64,000 bases of DNA from Eremomyces bilateralis CBS 781.70 (GCF_010015585.1 NW_022985071.1:186001-250000), one strand, 5' to 3'. Counted from the first letter of the stretch, positions 32,401 to 45,034 are shown. Translations and numbers: made by a program. Notes: generated by a model from the letters alone, not told the origin.

Positions 32401-35400
32401 TGAATATCTTCACACGAGGGAGAGTGGAAATGATCCCCAGAATCAGAGCGCAAGAGGCTTCACCATGGCCCAATGGGCGGCCCAGCTTTTGGTAGTGTTC
32501 GAAACAGCGCGAAAGAGAGGCGATGACGCCGATGCAGAATTGCCACGCGATCTTCTCCTTCAAGTCCGGAACATGATCGCGGACGACAGTTGGCTCCAAA
32601 CGGAATACGAATTCGAGACCGTGTCCGACACCCAAGGAAGGATCGCATCCGCACTCGTAGCGTTGAATCTACCGTTCTGCAGATCTTTCAAACGGATATT
32701 CCACACGCTGCTCCTGTCAATGAATAGTGATCAAGCATCTCTCAAGAGCCGGAGTTTGAAGAGCGTGGTTCAACTCCTGGAGAAGGACCCGAAGATTCTC
32801 GACAAAGGCAACCATGTCATCAACCACATCCTTCGGTGCATGGGAGATCCTTCGACAATGGTCCGAGATTCCGCGCTAGGACTACTAGCAAAGTGTCTGA
32901 CACTGAAACCATCGCTCGAGAACGAGGTCTGTGATCGTATCATAGCTCGATCTGCGGATGCGGCCGTTGTAGTCCGAAAGCGCGTAATGAAGACCCTGAA
33001 GGACATCTACTTGAGGAACGAGAGTCAAGATGTCAAGGCCGCCATCGCGGATACTCTTCTTCAACGGATTCGGGATACCGAAGAATCCATCGCAGATATG
33101 GCGAGACAAACCTTCGAAGAGATCTGGATCACACCATTTGTCGAGTCCAAGGGAACAGACGAGGACCCGCACATGAATCTACGCCTCAAGAAGCAGGTAG
33201 CGCTGATTGTCAGGACTGTACAACGCGGGGATGGCGTACTCAGCGTCCTCGAGTCACTTCTCCACAGTGCTCTCTCTCCCCAGTCGAAGCATGCATCTAT
33301 CAACACCGGGGTTTGCAAGACCATGGTTGCAGCGATGTTTGACGCGATTATCGACAACGACCAAGCGTTCAGCGGTCTGCCGCAGCACAGTATCCTTCAG
33401 ACAATGGCAGTATTTTCCAAAGCCAGCCCGGCGCTCTTTACGGCGGATCAATTGAAGCTATTGGAGCCGTATATTAAGAACCTTTCGAACACCGACGATC
33501 TATTAATTTACCGATCGGTCATCAGCATCTTCCGATATACGATGCCGTCGCTGTCCTCTCTCCAGAAAGGATTTTTAGAGAACGTCCAGCAAGCGCTCCT
33601 CAGCAGCGTTGCGAAACTTGGAAAAAGCGAACTCGAAGAGGTCGCTTCATGTCTCTGGATTATTGATAGCGTCCTTGAAAATACGGAGAGACTTATCCGG
33701 CTTATTGTGTCCGTGATTCGCGGCATCGGTGCCAAGAAACTGGTCAACTTCAATGACGCTGCACAGGCCGTGGAACTCAACCGAGTCAAGCGGTACATCA
33801 TGATTGCTGGCTACTTCGGAAAGGCGTGTGATTTCGAGAAGTATCTCAACGTTTTCAAGAAACAGTTGGGCTATCCAGGTTCTACCGTATCAGGCATCAT
33901 CATTGATGTCCTCATCCCGTTTGTGAAGACAAAACAGCCGATCGATCTTCGTGAAGCAGCCCTCGAGAGTATCGGCATGATATGCCAAGCTTGGCCACAA
34001 CAATTCAACCGGCCGGATGTCACTCGAGCCTTTGACTTAGTCTTTATCAACGATGACATGAAGCTGAAGTATGTCGTGCTCCTCTGTATACGCGACTTTT
34101 TTGCCGCCGAAGAGAAGCGATCCGAGACAGGTGCAGAGATCAAGGTTGGTGAGGGTGTGAAACACGGCCAGGCACGTCTTCAAAAGTCACTCGCGGCCAA
34201 TGAAAATGATGGCGTTTCGACCTGTCTTGCGCAGAATTACCTCCACTATATTCTCAAGCTTGCGTTGGCCAAGCCGGATGAACAGGCCTTCCTTGCGACG
34301 CAGATCATTGCAAGTATCAACCGACAAGGCTTGGTGCATCCTAAGGAATGCGGTCCGGCCCTTGTCGCGCTCGAGACCTCTCCACATGAACAAATTGCTG
34401 CGATTGCCTTCCAAGAACACCGCAGCTTGCATGAAAAGCACGAGAGCATGTTTGAGAAGGAGTATATGAAGGCAACCAATCAAGCCTTCACATACCAAGC
34501 GGATGTGCTCAGCGACTCCAAGGGCACCACGGGCCAGCCACCCGTTGCGAAGATGAAGCCGCTTTACGAAGTGCTCAAGATCGGAAACAGCAAAGTGCGC
34601 AAACGGTTCTTGCAAAATCTCTGCTCGCGATGCGATATTGAGCCGGTGAAATTTCAGAGCAATCCGGAAGGTAGTCGGCATGGACATTTCGTCCGGTTCT
34701 GCATGGAGAACCTTGCTCTTTTCGACTATTCTCGGGTCGATGAGCTGCTTCATGTGGTTTCCTGCATGGAAAAGCTAGTTACCTCTAGCGGAACGACAGT
34801 AGCCCATAGCATCGAGACGGAGATATTAAAGATGGGCATGAACAGCCAGCAAAACCCGACGAACAGTGGACCGCAAGCCGATATAGCGATGCAAAATGGT
34901 GATGTGCAAGTCAACGGGTTCGACTACGCACAAGCCAATGGATTAGCGGTGGGCGATGTCGGAAACCATCAATCCCTTCCAGCAGTTCCCGATATCGACC
35001 CAAGCCGTCTCAACACGCTCTCCTTATCGGCCGTCATCCTGTTGACGATCTGGGAAACCCGCAGCCACCTCCGCCGTGCCTGGAACCTCGCGAAGCCACA
35101 CGCCTCCAAGCAATCCAAACCGAGCGTCAAAGACATGAACAAGACCCCCATCCGCAACCCCGCGTTCCCCCACGACAAGTTCCTCGAGCGCATCGCGTCC
35201 CTCCATCACCTCCTCGCCACCCCTGCATCCGAGATCGAAGCCTGCCAGTCCCTCGTGCACCTTCTCAGCGTCGACAACGAGCATCGCATCGTCGACAACG
35301 AGGACGACGACGAGGTCGCGCGCATGGCCGCCGGGTACGAGACGCCGAGCGACGCGGGGGGCGGCGCGAGCGAGAACGGCGGCAGCGCGGAGAAGCGGGG

Positions 35401-35551
35401 CCGGAAGCGGAAGAGCAGTATTAGTCTGGGGGGGCATCTGGGCATGACGCCGAAAAAGAAGCGGGGGCGGCCGGGGAGCGCGAAGAATAAGGGTGGCGCG
35501 GGAGGGAGGAGGAAGAGTACTAGCAGCGGGGACGATGATGGGTGGGATTGA
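29470..35551 (+). CDS. SCC2: cohesin loader Scc2/Mis4/NIPBL
   Basis: A short exon 29470-29593 and a large exon 29766-35551 give about 1969 aa. The intron is 172 nt (GTACGA .. ATTATAG). The N terminus (PPTLEEALAYTPVTSILPF) is followed by about 300 disordered, Pro/Ser/Gln-rich residues, the part that binds Scc4/Mau2. The body is a HEAT-repeat hook (for example GDPSTMVRDSALGLLAKCL and RKRVMKTLKDIYLRNES). The Scc2 C-terminal block is conserved (LVHPKECGPALVALETS, IAFQEHRSLHEKHESMFEKE). The tail is highly basic, with KKKRGRPGSAKNKGG that looks like an AT-hook or nuclear signal. With Scc4 it loads cohesin on chromatin and activates its ATPase. The length fits the family. It is the largest gene in the window. 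Confidence 0.95.
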
Positions 35552-36454
35552 ACTTGAGGGTATCTGAGGGGTCTAGAGGCGCTAATACGGGCGCGAGTTT
35601 CGGATCAGATGAATGTGGAGATCCACGGAGTAATCGGGGTATGTCTTCGAGCATAGGAAATCGGAGGCGCTTCACTGGGAAATGATCATGGCTCAATGGG
35701 ACTGCATAGATTATGGCTGCATACTGCTACTTAATATATATTCACGGCATTAAGACGGTTTAGACGGATCGGAAGTGAAGGAGACGACGAGTGAAATTTA
35801 GACAACCATAGTCTACGTTGCTACGGTCATGCGGAGATAAAACCGTTATGTTGGGACAGTGCCCTGTGATAGATGCACTATACAAGATAGCAATGAGCCT
35901 CCTCCGTCCGTTCCGATCCATTCGCTAATGCCCATGTCTCGTTCGAATTCCGAACCCCCAAACCCATCCTAAGGTATCCAGCCGCTCCAAACTCCATGAT
36001 ATGCACAAGACTTGCATCCCAATGTATCCTCCCTTGCGTCCAATAATGTCCTGCAATAATTCCGCCTGGCATACCAAATGCATATCGTAGCCGATGCGAT
36101 TCAAACGACTGCCTTCGATGACTCAACTGGTGCAAAAGGGTCAGCACAGCCCAGGCATCGAACACGATGTAAGAGAAAAGAAAGTGGAGGACGCGAGCCC
36201 TCGTCAGACTAGGAAAAGATTCATAGAGGCGTCCGAGTAGAAGGCTCTAATGGGTATGCCAATATCACTTACAACTGCGTGAATTCTTCAGCGGGAGACC
36301 CAAAGCCTGGAAGCACATGCTCAGGTGAGAATGTTTTATGGACAGCAAAGGAGATGGTGATGATGAAACGTCCAGCCAGCACGCTGCTGACGGAGAAAAG
36401 ATCGCCAATCCTAACTTCCGACGAGTACAGCAAAACGACATCAAAGTCGGACTT
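35552..36454. other. convergent region with a possible unrecognised minus-strand reading
   Basis: Space between Scc2 (plus) and the DUF2293 gene (minus). On the minus strand a reading from about 36450 (VVLLYSSEVRIGDLFSVSSV, LAGRFIITISFAVHKTFSPE) can be spliced at 36271 (GTAAGT donor) to a 110-codon open frame ending at 35878 (VFDAWAVLTLLHQLS, FGMPGGIIAGHYWTQ). It has no clear start and no known family. It could be part of the DUF2293 transcript's 3' region or a degraded membrane-protein gene. I do not call a CDS. Confidence 0.3.
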
Positions 36455-39024
36455 TCATGATTGTGCATAGTAGTGCTGGGGCCGATGAACTGGAGGTTCG
36501 TGACTGTGAACGGTTAGAAGGAAGAGAGAAAAACAGTGTGCCTATCATACTATCGTGGACGCACATCCACAGGGCGAGGTCGATCCCGCGGGAAATCCAT
36601 TAAGTGGGTGCGATTTGTGGTGTTGACTGTGCGAATTCTTGCCTCTTCAGGCGCCCTTACCGCCCTTGCGGCTGGATTCGGGTGCGATTGAAGTTCAACG
36701 TAGCCAGGCGGACTCCTCCGCTCCATCCCATATATCTCACGATGACTAGGCTGTGACTCGAAAGCAGGTCTTTCAGACGGATGATGAGGATGAGGATGAG
36801 ACGAGTAAACACTACGCTCAACAACACGCGGACTTTCTCTTCTGCGGTAACTGTGACTTAGAATAGAAGACTCGGGAGGAAAGGCAAGACGTCGAGGTGC
36901 TTCAACTGCCAACGCGCCCCTACCTGGGGATTCAACGTAATGCGGAATGGGACGAGAAATATCATGCGCTACAGGTAGTCGATCCTGCCCTCGTGGCGAC
37001 TTTGGCCGATTAAGGCTGGGATAGGTGAGGTCCACAACCTTTGGTGGTGTCCTTCGACGCGACGATTCCACCAGTTGTGCACTTTGGTGTGCGCCAGGGT
37101 AGTCAGGGCGAACGCGCTTGTATGAAGGGTCATGAACCTCATCAGTATAAGCGTCATGCCAAGACTTCCGTTTCACCAGCAGATTTGGTCTTCCCTGAGC
37201 TGCAGTGCTAGCCTGTTGCCTAGGACCACGAGCTTCTGGAATAGCCTGACGTGGGTCATACGGCTCAACTCGATCACGAGGGGGTTCATGACGATTTATC
37301 CTAGCATACTGATCCTTTGCTGGATCACTGCTGAATGGAACGTTCTGCGGACTGGCCGCCTCAATGGATGGTAGCGCGACATCTTCATCGCGAACTTGCC
37401 GGGGAGGACTCTGTCTGGTGGTGGGCTGAGTGGGCTGGCTACTAGTTGGAATAGGTTCTCTATGTGTTAGTTCGGGCGCACGTCTGGAAGCATGATCCTG
37501 GATATGGCTGTCCTCTACGTAAAAACGTGATGGAGGCTGTCGACGCTGCTCAAGATGAGGTTCAGAGACTTGCAGCGCTCTTACTGGTGGCGGGATTGGT
37601 CGATGAGATCTCTGTCGTGAATAGTAAGCACATCTAATTATATTATTGCGATCTCGGGAGGACATACCTCGTACGCATCATCGGGGCGAGACCTCGCAAG
37701 TTGCCGCGGTATGTCGTCGACATATGGATGCATTGGTCTTGTGGGGTGCTGCGGTGACTCATAGATGAATCGTTCGGATTGTGGAGCAGCGTACACTCCA
37801 CGAGGTGGAGGCGCTGCTTCAGAGACGTACACACGCTCAGGTCTCGTAGGAATTAGCCGGGGAGGAGGCTCGTATGCTCGAGGGCGGGTGGACAGAGTGG
37901 GTGGAGGAGGATATGGTAGCCGCATACGACCAGGGACGCGGATGAGGTAAGTCCCACGATGCCTTCGAGATTGAGGATGAGGCACCCATTCAACATTATC
38001 TGGCTCATCCCATCGGATATCTTGGTGCCGCAGTGGACGCGACGTGATCTCAACGCTCTCATGGCGTTCTTCTGTTTGGTCGTCACTTGTGGTGCCGTCA
38101 TCTTCATCCTCGGAATCATCGATGACGATGATTTCGCGGAACATCTCCTCGAGCTCACGCTTGCCAGAGTCATTCTCGCCACGCCATTTCATGAGTCGAT
38201 CAAGTGTCGTCGGTTCAACCCTCGACCGAGCTTCATGATACGTATTTTGCTTCAGCAATTTGTCGTAATTGGTATATTCGTGTCGGATATGTGCGACCAC
38301 CGCGAGTTGAACTCGCCGAGGGAGGGAAAGCTCTGCGGCATTTCCTACACGGGAGGTTCCGTTCCGAAAGGCGTGTTTGATGATATTATCAAGATCTTTT
38401 TTTGGGATTTTGGGGAATAGATCGCGAATGGCGAGTCTAACTTGCTCGCTCGTTTCCTTGGAACTATGCGATTGCAAGGATTTGGCCAGTCTTGATGTGT
38501 CAACTGTATCTTTGTTCTTCCGGAATTGACCATGATGGATGGTATATCCCTCCCATTCGCAGGCGAGATCAACGATATCATTGGGAAAGTGATGACCTAT
38601 TCGATGAACATGATGGGCGATCTTTTCGGGGTTATTGTGAGCTCGGTTCTTTGGTGCTACCTACATGGATGTCAGATATTGTTCAAAACACAATTTAAGC
38701 TCGGACGATGCGACTTACCGAGACAACATGGACATCGAGTCCTCGCTTCCTGCAAAGCTCTTTACATCGAGCAGTGAGCTCGGGGGCGCCCGTGGGAACG
38801 AATGTATATCCTGGAGGGGCATTTGCATTATATGAGATCTGTAAGACTTGTTAATAATAACACCAACGGACGGAACAACATCTGCTGACAATGGACTGGA
38901 GTTTCTTCTTCTCTTGGGTTACATGCTCCAACACAATTTTGTACGGCTTTTTCTTCCTTTGCGTATGACGCTCGCCAAGGCGAGGTAGCCTCGAGGCTAA
39001 AGAGCGATCGTTCACTCTCGTCAT
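36455..39024 (-). CDS. DUF2293-domain protein with disordered tail
   Basis: Five exons on the minus strand (39024-38890, 38838-38719, 38660-37668, 37611-36551, 36503-36455) give 785 aa. The introns are 51, 58, 56 and 47 nt. The N-terminal third is the DUF2293 domain: GYTFVPTGAPELTARCKEL, NNPEKIAHHVHRIGHHFPND, then IRDLFPKIPKKDLDNIIKHA and VVAHIRHEYTNYDKLL. A patch EEMFREIIVIDDSEDEDDG looks like a SUMO-interacting hydrophobic-acidic motif. The rest is Pro/Arg/Tyr/His-rich and disordered. The last intron begins at the G of an apparent TAG (CGATA|GTATGA..CTAACCGTTCACAG). Splicing replaces the stop with a 16-codon tail (YHEPPVHRPQHYYAQS). The first donor is GTCAGC, weaker than the others. The function of DUF2293 is unknown to me. 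Confidence 0.82.
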
Positions 39025-39608
39025 GTTCGTCGCAGTGTCCGTGAATGCGAACACCCCATCTTCCAATCACAGAAAGGTTCCGAGGTAATAGGAGGACCTG
39101 GAGATTAGCATGCCATTAACTGGAGCAAACAAGGACAAGCAGACGAGAGATCTCTAAAAGAGAAGGAGGAATCTAATGCAACTACGGTTGCCTCTGAAGC
39201 TACGACACTATGGGCACTTGTAAAGTGATGAAGTGCGGATGGAAGATGCAGGAGGAAAGTGAGGCGGTTCAAGGGCGAGTTGTTGGTGGTGATAAAGAGT
39301 ATTGGTCCAACACAGATGCACCGGCATGCACGTGACTTTAGCAATCACGTGCCTTGATAGGCGTCATGTCACGTGCAGATCTATCAACAAACATCTCCAT
39401 CATCCCTGTCGAGTGAACGCTGCTAGAGATTCAGCAGTAGTGAGAGGTATGGATACAGGTATGAGCTTCAAGTTCCAACTTTACTCGCCAAATGCTAATA
39501 AAACCATAGTAATTTGGGCGGACAAGCATGCAGGCCCTCTCCCTTAGGCGTATACTTCCTAACCCATCTCCCTCCATCCCAATCTCGTAGTCCCAATCCC
39601 GTATCACC
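39025..39608. other. divergent promoter region
   Basis: 5' region shared by the DUF2293 gene (minus) and the DUF1763 gene (plus). It contains several CACGTG-like hexamers (near 39311, 39344 and 39370). No frame is convincing. Confidence 0.45.
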
Positions 39609-40004
39609 ATGCCTTCTCCCCCCCAAATCATCCACGCTTACCGCACCCTCTATCGCACCGGCCTCCGCGCCCTCAAATACCACCTCCACCACCGACGCGC
39701 CCTCCTCACCCACCTCCGGCACGCCTTCCGCACGAACCCCCCCTCCGCCTTCTCCCCCCAAAAGATCGCGAACACCGTGACGTTCCTGCGGGTGGCGGCG
39801 CGGCGGCAGCCGGCGAGCGTGGAGTATCGGGTGTTGGTGAACTTGCTGAATGCGGGGTATCATCGGGAGCGGCGGCTGGCGAAGGGGAAGGCGATGCCGG
39901 TAGTGGGGACGGTGGAGAGGGGGGTGAGAATGCATAGAGTGTATGAGGGGTTGGATTGGGAGGTGAGGATGTTGAATGAGAGTATGGGGATGTGCTTGCA
40001 ATGA
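39609..40004 (+). CDS. DUF1763-like small basic protein
   Basis: A single exon of 131 aa, with ATG at 39609 in good context (tcaccATGcc). The N-terminal pattern IIHAYRTLYRTGLRAL followed by RRALLTHLRHAFR is typical of the short fungal DUF1763 family and resembles LYR-type helical proteins of mitochondria. The protein is very basic (RVAARRQPASVEYRVLV), which fits mitochondrial import. The GC-rich third positions agree with a real gene. The function is unknown. It is convergent with the CCDC25 gene, about 166 bp apart. Confidence 0.72.
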   Translation: MPSPPQIIHAYRTLYRTGLRALKYHLHHRRALLTHLRHAFRTNPPSAFSPQKIANTVTFLRVAARRQPASVEYRVLVNLLNAGYHRERRLAKGKAMPVVGTVERGVRMHRVYEGLDWEVRMLNESMGMCLQ

Positions 40005-40170
40005 GGTGGACTGGGCTGGAAGGAAAGGGTCGTATATACCCCTCAAATATGTATCAACACGCGTTGCATTGGATAGACAGCATCAGGCGCTTTGGGGTCC
40101 ACGAGATACCCAACAACCGTCTTAGCCATCTATGTAACTCATTAAATAATCCCCTCCCTCACGAATCTCT

Positions 40171-41210
40171 TCACCAGAAGTCATCTTCCTCATTCGCCCC
40201 TCGATTCTGATTACTCGACTGCTCCATCGCCTCCTCCGAAAACAAATCGTCGTACGCGTGATCCTTCTGATACGCCTTCTCCTTCCGCTCCTTCGCGATC
40301 CGCACCTCCTCCTTCGACTGTAGATCTTGTCAACACGGCCCTGCAATCGGAAGACCTCTCAAGTGCGGTGAATTTAAACTTACCCTCGCCTGCCGCGCCG
40401 CCTGATCCCGCCGCCGCAAGTCCTTCTGCCGGTCCTCTTTCTCCTCCCGGAGATTTGGATGCCGTTCGACTTTCGTCTTGTTCAGGCGATTGACGATGGG
40501 GTTTTCGCGTTGGGGGATGTGGATTTTCTTGACCTGATGGCCGTTAGATACCTTATGACAAATTGTTACGATGATCTCGAACGGTACCTTCTTGTTGTCC
40601 TTGAAGCCCACCTGGCCAGCGTCCATACGGCCGTCTTTCTTGAGGTTGGACCATGGAGTGTAGATGACGGTGACGTTGTCCTTTTTGTTTCCTGGTTAGG
40701 AGGTTAGACTAGATTACACGAACACTTCGATCTGGATGATCTCCCAGGTGGCATACCTTCTATAGAATTCGCCTTCGTCAACTGCGCGCAGTCTTCCAAC
40801 AACTCTGTCGGAATTTCATTCCACGTCTGCCCGTCCGGCAACCGCAAGTAGACATGTGCACTCGACAAATTGTCGACGTGGAACTATATCGAGTACTCTA
40901 GTCAACCCAATACTCCGTGCCGCCATAGAAAATTTATCGAGCTTACCCTACAGCGCAGTCAGCACCCATATAAACCCACCCAGACAGGCTCGAAGTCGGC
41001 GACAACACTCACCACACATCCTCCTCCCAGCCAAATTTAATCAATTCTTCATCTGATACAGAAACATCTGTTAGCCTAATCCGTTCTTCCTCGATAAATC
41101 GGCGGATGCGTGCCGCGAAGGGATCGTGAGCATGTACTTTCAAATTTGTCTTTCCCCACATAGATGAAGGCGGAGGGCGACACCACATTGCTGGTGAAGA
41201 AATAGACCAT
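40171..41210 (-). CDS. CCDC25/Jlp2 family (NFACT-R) protein
   Basis: The exons on the minus strand are 41210-41138, 41052-41013, a single base 40947, 40883-40757, 40691-40588, 40533-40384 and 40317-40171, giving 213 aa. The protein follows CCDC25 end to end: [76 protein letters not shown]. It ends in a charged Arg/Lys/Glu helix and an acidic tail (DDFW). The NFACT-R fold binds RNA; in animals CCDC25 is also reported as a DNA sensor at the membrane. Two introns (40948-41012 and 40884-40946) are separated only by one G, which completes the Trp codon of WFHVD. A further 54-nt intron (40534-40587) is in frame and stop-free. Confidence 0.9.
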
Positions 41211-41594
41211 GGTTACGCCCGTGCGGGGATTTGTAGGAAAATATAGTGGGCGAAGGGGATGGTCTGTTGAAGATGATTTTATTATCGGTCGTTTGGAGGG
41301 AATGCGGCGATATAACGATGTATTCGGAGGTCTTCTCTTAGGAGGGGAAAAATGGTAGAGCAGGCAATCACTGTAAAACGAAGGGGTTGGCCTATGACAA
41401 TCTTCACCAAGAGTTAATATAAAACAGAGACATTATTTTCTCGATCGTAACGCTGCTTTACGCATGATAAACGTGATAATATCTACAGAATAATCGATAA
41501 AACACTCCTGGTTCAACCATGAAGCCTACGTCCAAAAACGCCAAATTCCCATCCCAGCCATACGCCTAATACTCTATCATCACCCCGCCGAAAA
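41211..41594. other. intergenic, CCDC25 promoter region
   Basis: Short tandem-gene spacer on the minus strand. It should hold the CCDC25 promoter and the apyrase 3' end. No frame or repeat seen. Confidence 0.5.
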
Positions 41595-43830
41595 CTAATC
41601 CACACTCTCCTTCTCCCTCACATGCCATATCGGACTCCTCCCCCCCCTCACCGGACTCCCCGTCCGACTCCTCACCAACCGATCCCGACTCTCCACCCGC
41701 GCCATCAACCCCTCCCCCCCTCTCCCTTTCCCCGGACTCCCTACCCCCAATCCCAACGCCACCCCTTGCCCGATCAAATCCCCTCCCGACGGTCCATCCC
41801 CCCTCGGCGTCGCCCATCCGGAACTCCGCCCCGCCGCCGACACCAATCGTGAACTCGACGGCCGCATCGCAGACGCGGATACCGGCGACTCGTCGGAGTA
41901 CGCCTCCTCGACGTCGCCGAGCTCGAAGGCCGCAGGGTCGTCGAGGTCGGTGGCGGCGACACGCTCGTAGCGGGGATCGCGGTGGGAGCCGAAGACCTGG
42001 GTGACGAGCTTGAGGGGGCCGGCGCGGTGGCGTTTGGTTGGTGGGGGCGGGGCGCGGCGGAGTTTGGCGAGGAGGGAGGAGCGGCGGGTGCGGCCGAGGA
42101 GGAGGTAGGTGGCGAGGAGGAGGATGAGGGCGAAGAGGAGGAGGCCGGGGATGCGGCGGGGGGAGTCAGTGGAGAGGGGGTCGGGACGGTCTTTGGGGGG
42201 AAGGGGGGAGGTGGTGTGGTTGGTGGAGGAAGAGGGGTGGGAGGGGAGAGAGGAGCCGCCGGCGGGGTGCCAGTCGGGGGTGGTTTCGACGTTGAGTTTG
42301 TTGGGGCCGAAGCCGACGAGGTAGGGATCGGTCATGGCTTTGGGGGCGGGGGGGACCTGGGAGGAGGCGTAGAGGATCATTTTTCCAAGGGTCCAGGAGA
42401 CCTCGACTCCGTCGATCTTGTCGACGGCTTGGAACGGGTCAACGTAATCGGTGGTCGACTTTGAGCTCGCGGACAGACCGTGCTTGTCGCCTTTGGATTT
42501 GCTGTGTTTTAGGGTGGTGTTATGGGAGGATTGCTCGATCCCAACGCGAGGCACGCCGATCCCCTCGTGAAGCATGTTGATGAGCCAACTGGCCTTGAAG
42601 CACACTTCCCTCGCCGTCTCCTCGTCCACCTTTTTGCCCCATTGCTTGCCGACCTGGCCGCTCTGGATCGCTCCCCACGGCTGGCTGCAGAATTGGTCTA
42701 CCATGGCTTGATAGCTTTTGAAATCGTAACCCCGGTCGGTGTGCGCCATCTCGAACACTTGGTGGGTGGTATGCCAGTACTCGCTGACGCCAACGAAATG
42801 GTTCACATCGAAGTCGAGCGCTGGAGTGTGTACGCCGTGCACGAGACATGGCTTGTCGGGACATGGTGCATCCTTTTCGAGGAGCGGGTACGTTGCGTGC
42901 AAGCATTCCGAGAAGATTCCGGTGCCCAGCAAGTGCGGCTTGCGTCCAAGCCACTCCTCCGACCCCTCAGTAATCGGTTTTCCTTGCGTCGTGACGTTGA
43001 GTCCCTGAGGCAAGCATGGATCGGGCACCTCTGCGAGTTTGTGTTCGGTGTAATCCAGCAATTTGTTGACGTATCGTTCCCGTGCTTTGTTAACGCCGAA
43101 CTCCAGCCACGTTGTCACGAAGACCCGGTACTCTTGGGGCAACCCGTCCATGGTTCGCAATCGGAGGAGCGTCAGGTCGTTCGCATGCTTCTCGGCTTCG
43201 GTGGTGTTTGGCGCGAAAGCAATCTGTGCCGATGCACCCCCCATATCCAGGAACCCATACGTATGATGATCTTTCCCATGGTCATGGTGTTCCGGTTCAT
43301 CAAAGCTCTGTAGTAGGTAGTTCGCAGCGATCCAACCGTACAGCCCTTCGGTCTCTCCTGGGATGATCTGAATGTGGATGTCGCAGTCTGGGAGGTGGAA
43401 GTTGGTGTGGGATTGTGCATAAGCGCAGACTTCTTTTAGGATGGCCGATTGTTCATATGGTTGGAGGAGTCGCATGCCAGCCGTGGCGAGGAGGAAGATC
43501 GGGGTATTGGCGACTTCATCTTTTTCGACGATGTTGAGAGCATGCGAAAACAATTCTTCTAGATAGCCGCCGACCTCTTCCGGCTTATCGTTGAATGTGG
43601 ATATCCCTAGGAGAGAATTAATCTCGACAATTGCAATCGTGGCTTAAATATACCGTACCAGGCTTCTTCTTGACGGTCCAGTCCTTTCTGGTTTCGAGTC
43701 TCGGAAGGCTACGCAGGTCTTTTGCGTTGGCCTTCGCGCGGGCCTTATCCGGCTTCAACCATTTGTATACATGGAGTCGAGTGCCCGATGACCCGGCATC
43801 CAAAATAACCCCGTAACTCCACTTGCCCAT
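41595..43830 (-). CDS. YND1: Golgi apyrase, GDA1/CD39 family (Ynd1-like)
   Basis: Two exons (43830-43659 and 43606-41595) give 727 aa. The intron is 52 nt (GTACGG..CTCCTAG). Apyrase conserved regions are all present: ACR1 ILDAGSSGTRLHVY (about 9-22), ACR2 LATAGMRLL (about 97-105), ACR3 YGWIAANYLL (about 147-156) and ACR4 GFLDMGGASAQIAF (about 175-188). A later GAIQSG lies in the ACR5 area. One membrane segment (LLLFALILLLATYLLL, about 546-561) near the C terminus, with a long basic/Ser tail after it, matches Ynd1 rather than the N-terminally anchored Gda1. It hydrolyses nucleoside di- and triphosphates in the Golgi lumen, which supports nucleotide-sugar exchange for glycosylation. Confidence 0.92.
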
Positions 43831-45034
43831 CTGCTTGCATGGATCGCGTTATCGTTAAGAAGGATGTTATGATGGCAACGTCATAGGGAGAGCAGGAGAA
43901 AGAATTTGTAGGGTATTAACGAGTGACGGATACAAACGATTGTTAAGGAAAGCGCAGCGCACACTCAATGACACAACAATGGCATGAATTGGGTGGAGCG
44001 GGATCCGATGGGTGGAAAGCCAGGAGGAGAGAACCAGGAGTTGTTGTAAGGAGGTTGGCGAGTTCCACGAGATTCAGCAACGCATCACGATTGGGAGATT
44101 GGGACACGACGGGATCAGATCAGGAAGGAACAAGGAACAGAATCGATTGCACGACTACGCGTCACCCAAAAATACCAGCCACTCAGAGATAGGCCGACGT
44201 TTATCCCCCATGTTTCAACGCCACACACTGACAGGGGGCATGGCCCGGTGTTGCATCCGTCGTATCGATTATCAGCATCCTCCCCCATCCCTCTCCTCCC
44301 TCCATCAGATAATTGTCATTCTCCAATCCGGTAATGTTGCCTCTCAAGCTGATGCATCGTACCTTTGCTTATATGTGGCGAGATCTATATTAATAGGATC
44401 TGCCCGTCCACGCAGCTCTCGGCTGTGTACTCCATGCTTCGGCCTTGATCACCAAGTTCGCTTCTCAGATTCTCTCCTAGCTCGGGTGACATAATCTGTC
44501 GAAACAGCGACCCCTCACTCCCCTGGCAACGATGCAGAGCGAGTGGACGAGAGGAATGGAGGCTGCAGGCCGATTTTGGTCGAATGCTTACTATGGTACT
44601 TGTAACTAGTGCTCAACATGCCTGTGCGCATTCTATGAAGTCGGAATCAGAGTTCCGAATCTTGGTGACTGGTGGTTTTGATAGGCTACTGAGTGATACT
44701 GACTTATCGATATCGGTACCTAGGTTCGTAAGGAGGACGGCACTGATCCGACTCCTGCAACCCAAAGCGCGGGTTTGAACTTCAAAGAGTCCGCTAACTG
44801 CGCTTGCCTGCGTACCCTAGAATGGGAATTGCGTTGTAGTGATTGGTTCATGTCGATGGCATCAGGCAGCAACTTTATGAGGATATTAATCGAAGGGAAG
44901 TCGGAAGTGAACTGGTTTTCTCAAAACGTAGGATAAACAGTCCTGTATTCACCAAGTCCATCCGTTTAGTCGTGTCATCTTCTGCCAGCAGCATCTCAGT
45001 ACACATCTGTATCAATCAAAATCCAATACTCACC
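43831..45034. other. intergenic region, no supported gene
   Basis: Divergent region between the apyrase gene (minus) and the methyltransferase gene (plus). Short frames occur near 44012-44494, with no recognisable domain. It contains CT-rich patches typical of fungal promoters near 44280-44310. Confidence 0.45.

Noticed and set aside
36279-36470. Short plus-strand frame antisense to the DUF2293 3' end
   Set aside because: It has no ATG start, no domain and overlaps a better-supported minus-strand exon.
42522-43313. 263-codon plus-strand open frame
   Set aside because: It is fully antisense to the apyrase core domain, where the conserved ACR motifs show the minus strand is coding.
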